NCBI GenBank assembly: GCA_937880075.1 | Contig: CALFLM010000011.1 | Span: forward strand, 1 to 31,291 | From: an uncultured Romboutsia sp. | Lineage (GTDB): Bacteria; Bacillota; Clostridia; Peptostreptococcales; Peptostreptococcaceae | DNA length: 31,291 nt | Direction of reading: 5' to 3' | Shown here: positions 30,405-31,291 of the stretch, one piece after another | How the letters are laid out: each line of letters starts with the position of its first letter | Numbering within the stretch: the stretch's first letter is position 1 | The notes under the pieces: generated by a model | The model's input: only the letters and a program-made list of their open reading frames with translations | The model's database searches: none | Told to the model about the DNA's origin: nothing | Translations under genes and position numbers: made by a program

Positions 30405-30519
30405 TTAATCTGTTGTGCTAGTTATTGTACTAAGTATATTGAAATTACTATATAAAGATTATTAACTATCAAAATATAGACAATTAAATTATTTTCAATA
30501 ATCATATTTAACTTGTTAA
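30405..30519 (+). repeat. MITE-like inverted-repeat element, copy C (right end shortened)
   Basis: Left end TTAATCTGTTGTGCTAGTTA, core ATTGAAATTACTATATAAAG, then CTATCAAAATATAG, a shorter variable centre, TTTTCAATAATCATATTT and TAACTTGTTAA. Compared with copy B the right end lacks the inner part of the terminal repeat. It lies between lysS and the small membrane protein gene. Confidence 0.7.
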
Positions 30520-30854
30520 AAATAGTATATTTGGATTTTATAATATTGTGTTTATTAATATATATTGCTTTTGTTATAAGTTATAAATATAAAAGAATAG
30601 ATTAATTTTATTAGATAACTTTTGAAAGTTTAATTGAAAAATAAAGTTATTTTTAGTATAAAATTTAAGTTTAAGGTGAAAAATATAAACACTAAACTTC
30701 AGTAAAGTATATAAAAAAATGTAAATAAAGCAATTTTTGTGAAAAAAATTAGATTAAAGTATAGCATTATAGAATTATAAAAAGAAATTTTTATGAAGGA
30801 AATAGGAATAATCTTTAAGAATATTAACTAAAATATTAATTGGGGGAAGGTACT
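30520..30854. other. A+T-rich intergenic region before the small membrane protein
   Basis: No coding frame is visible. At 30615-30654 ATAACTTT and AAAGTTAT form an 8-bp stem followed by Ts, which could terminate a short transcript, but no promoter with a good -35 was found in front of it. Confidence 0.45.
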
Positions 30855-31040
30855 ATGAGCCAAATAATTAATTGGATATGTTTAATAAGTGTTATTTTAT
30901 TGGTGCTAGATGTCATGATTTATTTTTGTAATGATGCTATAAAAATTTATAATAAGTCTTACAATAAATCAACGAGAATGAAAACTAAACCAGCTGGAAA
31001 AACAAGAGCTTACGCATATGAAGATAAAATTGCAAAATAA
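30855..31040 (+). CDS. Small single-pass membrane protein, unknown function
   Basis: ATG 30855 lies behind GGGGGAAGG; an in-frame GTG at 30840 precedes that site and is not used. The 61-residue product has one hydrophobic helix at about 6-28 (IINWICLISVILLVLDVMIY) with an asparagine/aspartate border, then a basic cytoplasmic tail rich in K, N, Y and S (TRMKTKPAGKTRAYAYEDK). The positive charges after the helix predict an outside-in orientation with the tail in the cytosol. I recognise no family. It is alone between intergenic repeats and the rRNA-type promoters, which begin 28 bases after its stop. Confidence 0.65.
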   Translation: MSQIINWICLISVILLVLDVMIYFCNDAIKIYNKSYNKSTRMKTKPAGKTRAYAYEDKIAK

Positions 31041-31067
31041 AAATATAAAAAAAGTTTAAAAAAAGTA

Positions 31068-31096
31068 TTGACTCTATAAAAATGAAATGGTATAGT
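31068..31096 (+). promoter_or_regulatory. Strong sigma-A promoter P1, probably of an rRNA operon
   Basis: TTGACT at 31068-31073, 17 bases, TATAGT at 31091-31096. A and T tracts just upstream resemble an UP element. Confidence 0.75.
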
Positions 31097-31150
31097 TATA
31101 CTTGTTCTTAAGAAAAGAGCAAAACAAAATAAAATAGCTAAAAAAATAAG

Positions 31151-31179
31151 TTGACAAAGAAAAGTAACTTTGGTAAACT
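31151..31179 (+). promoter_or_regulatory. Strong sigma-A promoter P2, probably of an rRNA operon
   Basis: TTGACA at 31151-31156, 17 bases, TAAACT at 31174-31179, 83 bp after P1. Between the two is a hairpin TTGTTCTT / AAGAGCAA. Confidence 0.72.
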
Positions 31180-31185
31180 TAAGAA

Positions 31186-31291
31186 GTTGAAATAAGAACT
31201 TTGAAAATTAAACAGTAGGTTAATTTATAGAATTACAACTAACAAACCAAGCCAGATATTCAGATTAGATTTATCTGAGCAGGTAATCAAA
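31186..31291 (+). other. Probable 16S rRNA leader (gene itself outside the window)
   Basis: ACTTTGAAAATTAAACAGT at about 31197-31215 resembles the antitermination/processing leader found before 16S rRNA in clostridia. A hairpin (TCAGAT / ATCTGA) follows near 31260-31279. The 16S start has not been reached. Confidence 0.55.

Noticed and set aside
31186..31291. Start of the 16S rRNA gene inside the window
   Set aside because: The conserved first bases of 16S (AGAGTTTGATC) are not present before the end; only leader-type sequence is seen.
1..31291. tRNA genes, prophage, toxin-antitoxin or defence systems
   Set aside because: No tRNA T-loop (GGTTCGA) with a cloverleaf context and no phage, toxin or defence proteins were recognised among the frames.

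Overview
The window looks like chromosomal DNA of a low-G+C, spore-forming anaerobic Firmicute, most likely a member of the Peptostreptococcaceae (the Clostridioides difficile / Paeniclostridium / Romboutsia group). The reasons are the very A+T-rich intergenic DNA, strong AGGAGG ribosome binding sites, several TTG/GTG starts, and the gene order yabG - veg - sipL - ispE - gntR - spoIIR - sleB-like. SipL in particular is typical of this group. The genus is an inference from memory of gene content; no database was searched.

Layout. 1-2.4 kb: the end of a PhnA/YjdM zinc-ribbon protein, a DUF488 gene split by an in-frame TAA, and a methionine synthase reduced to its homocysteine methyltransferase domain with visible debris of the lost domains downstream. 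2.5-7.3 kb: a PfkB-family kinase, an M29 aminopeptidase on the minus strand, a nitroreductase-like protein, and pyrF behind a long leader with three PyrR-type loops, two terminators and a G+C-rich repeated block. 7.3-11.5 kb: a DUF3298 protein (minus), a SAM methyltransferase overlapping an RluA-type pseudouridine synthase, a UPF0489 protein, a SEC-C protein and a 53-codon ORF. 11.7-17.8 kb: the sporulation-rich stretch (yabG, veg, sipL, spoIIR, SleB-like hydrolase) with ispE and a GntR regulator inside it. 18-20.3 kb: ddl, murI and a DUF1934 gene. 20.5-30.1 kb: tilS, ftsH, birA, an ECF transporter S component (panT-like) with coaX, then dusB, greA and lysS. The final kilobase holds a small membrane protein and tandem strong promoters with a leader that resembles the start of an rRNA operon; the 16S gene itself is not in the window.

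How the genes work together. Most genes are housekeeping: cell wall precursors (ddl, murI), isoprenoids (ispE), tRNA and rRNA modification (tilS, dusB, rluA-like, methyltransferase), cofactors (birA, panT/coaX) and lysyl-tRNA synthesis. The sporulation genes act in forespore-to-mother-cell signalling (spoIIR), coat and cortex assembly (sipL, yabG) and probably cortex hydrolysis (SleB-like). No CRISPR array, prophage, defence island, complete insertion sequence or tRNA gene was seen.

The least explained material is between the genes: a family of three roughly 115-129 bp elements with terminal inverted repeats (8192, 24080, 30405), two further inverted-repeat elements (11430, 30221), the G+C-rich repeat in the pyrF leader, and unclassified structured leaders before tilS and panT.
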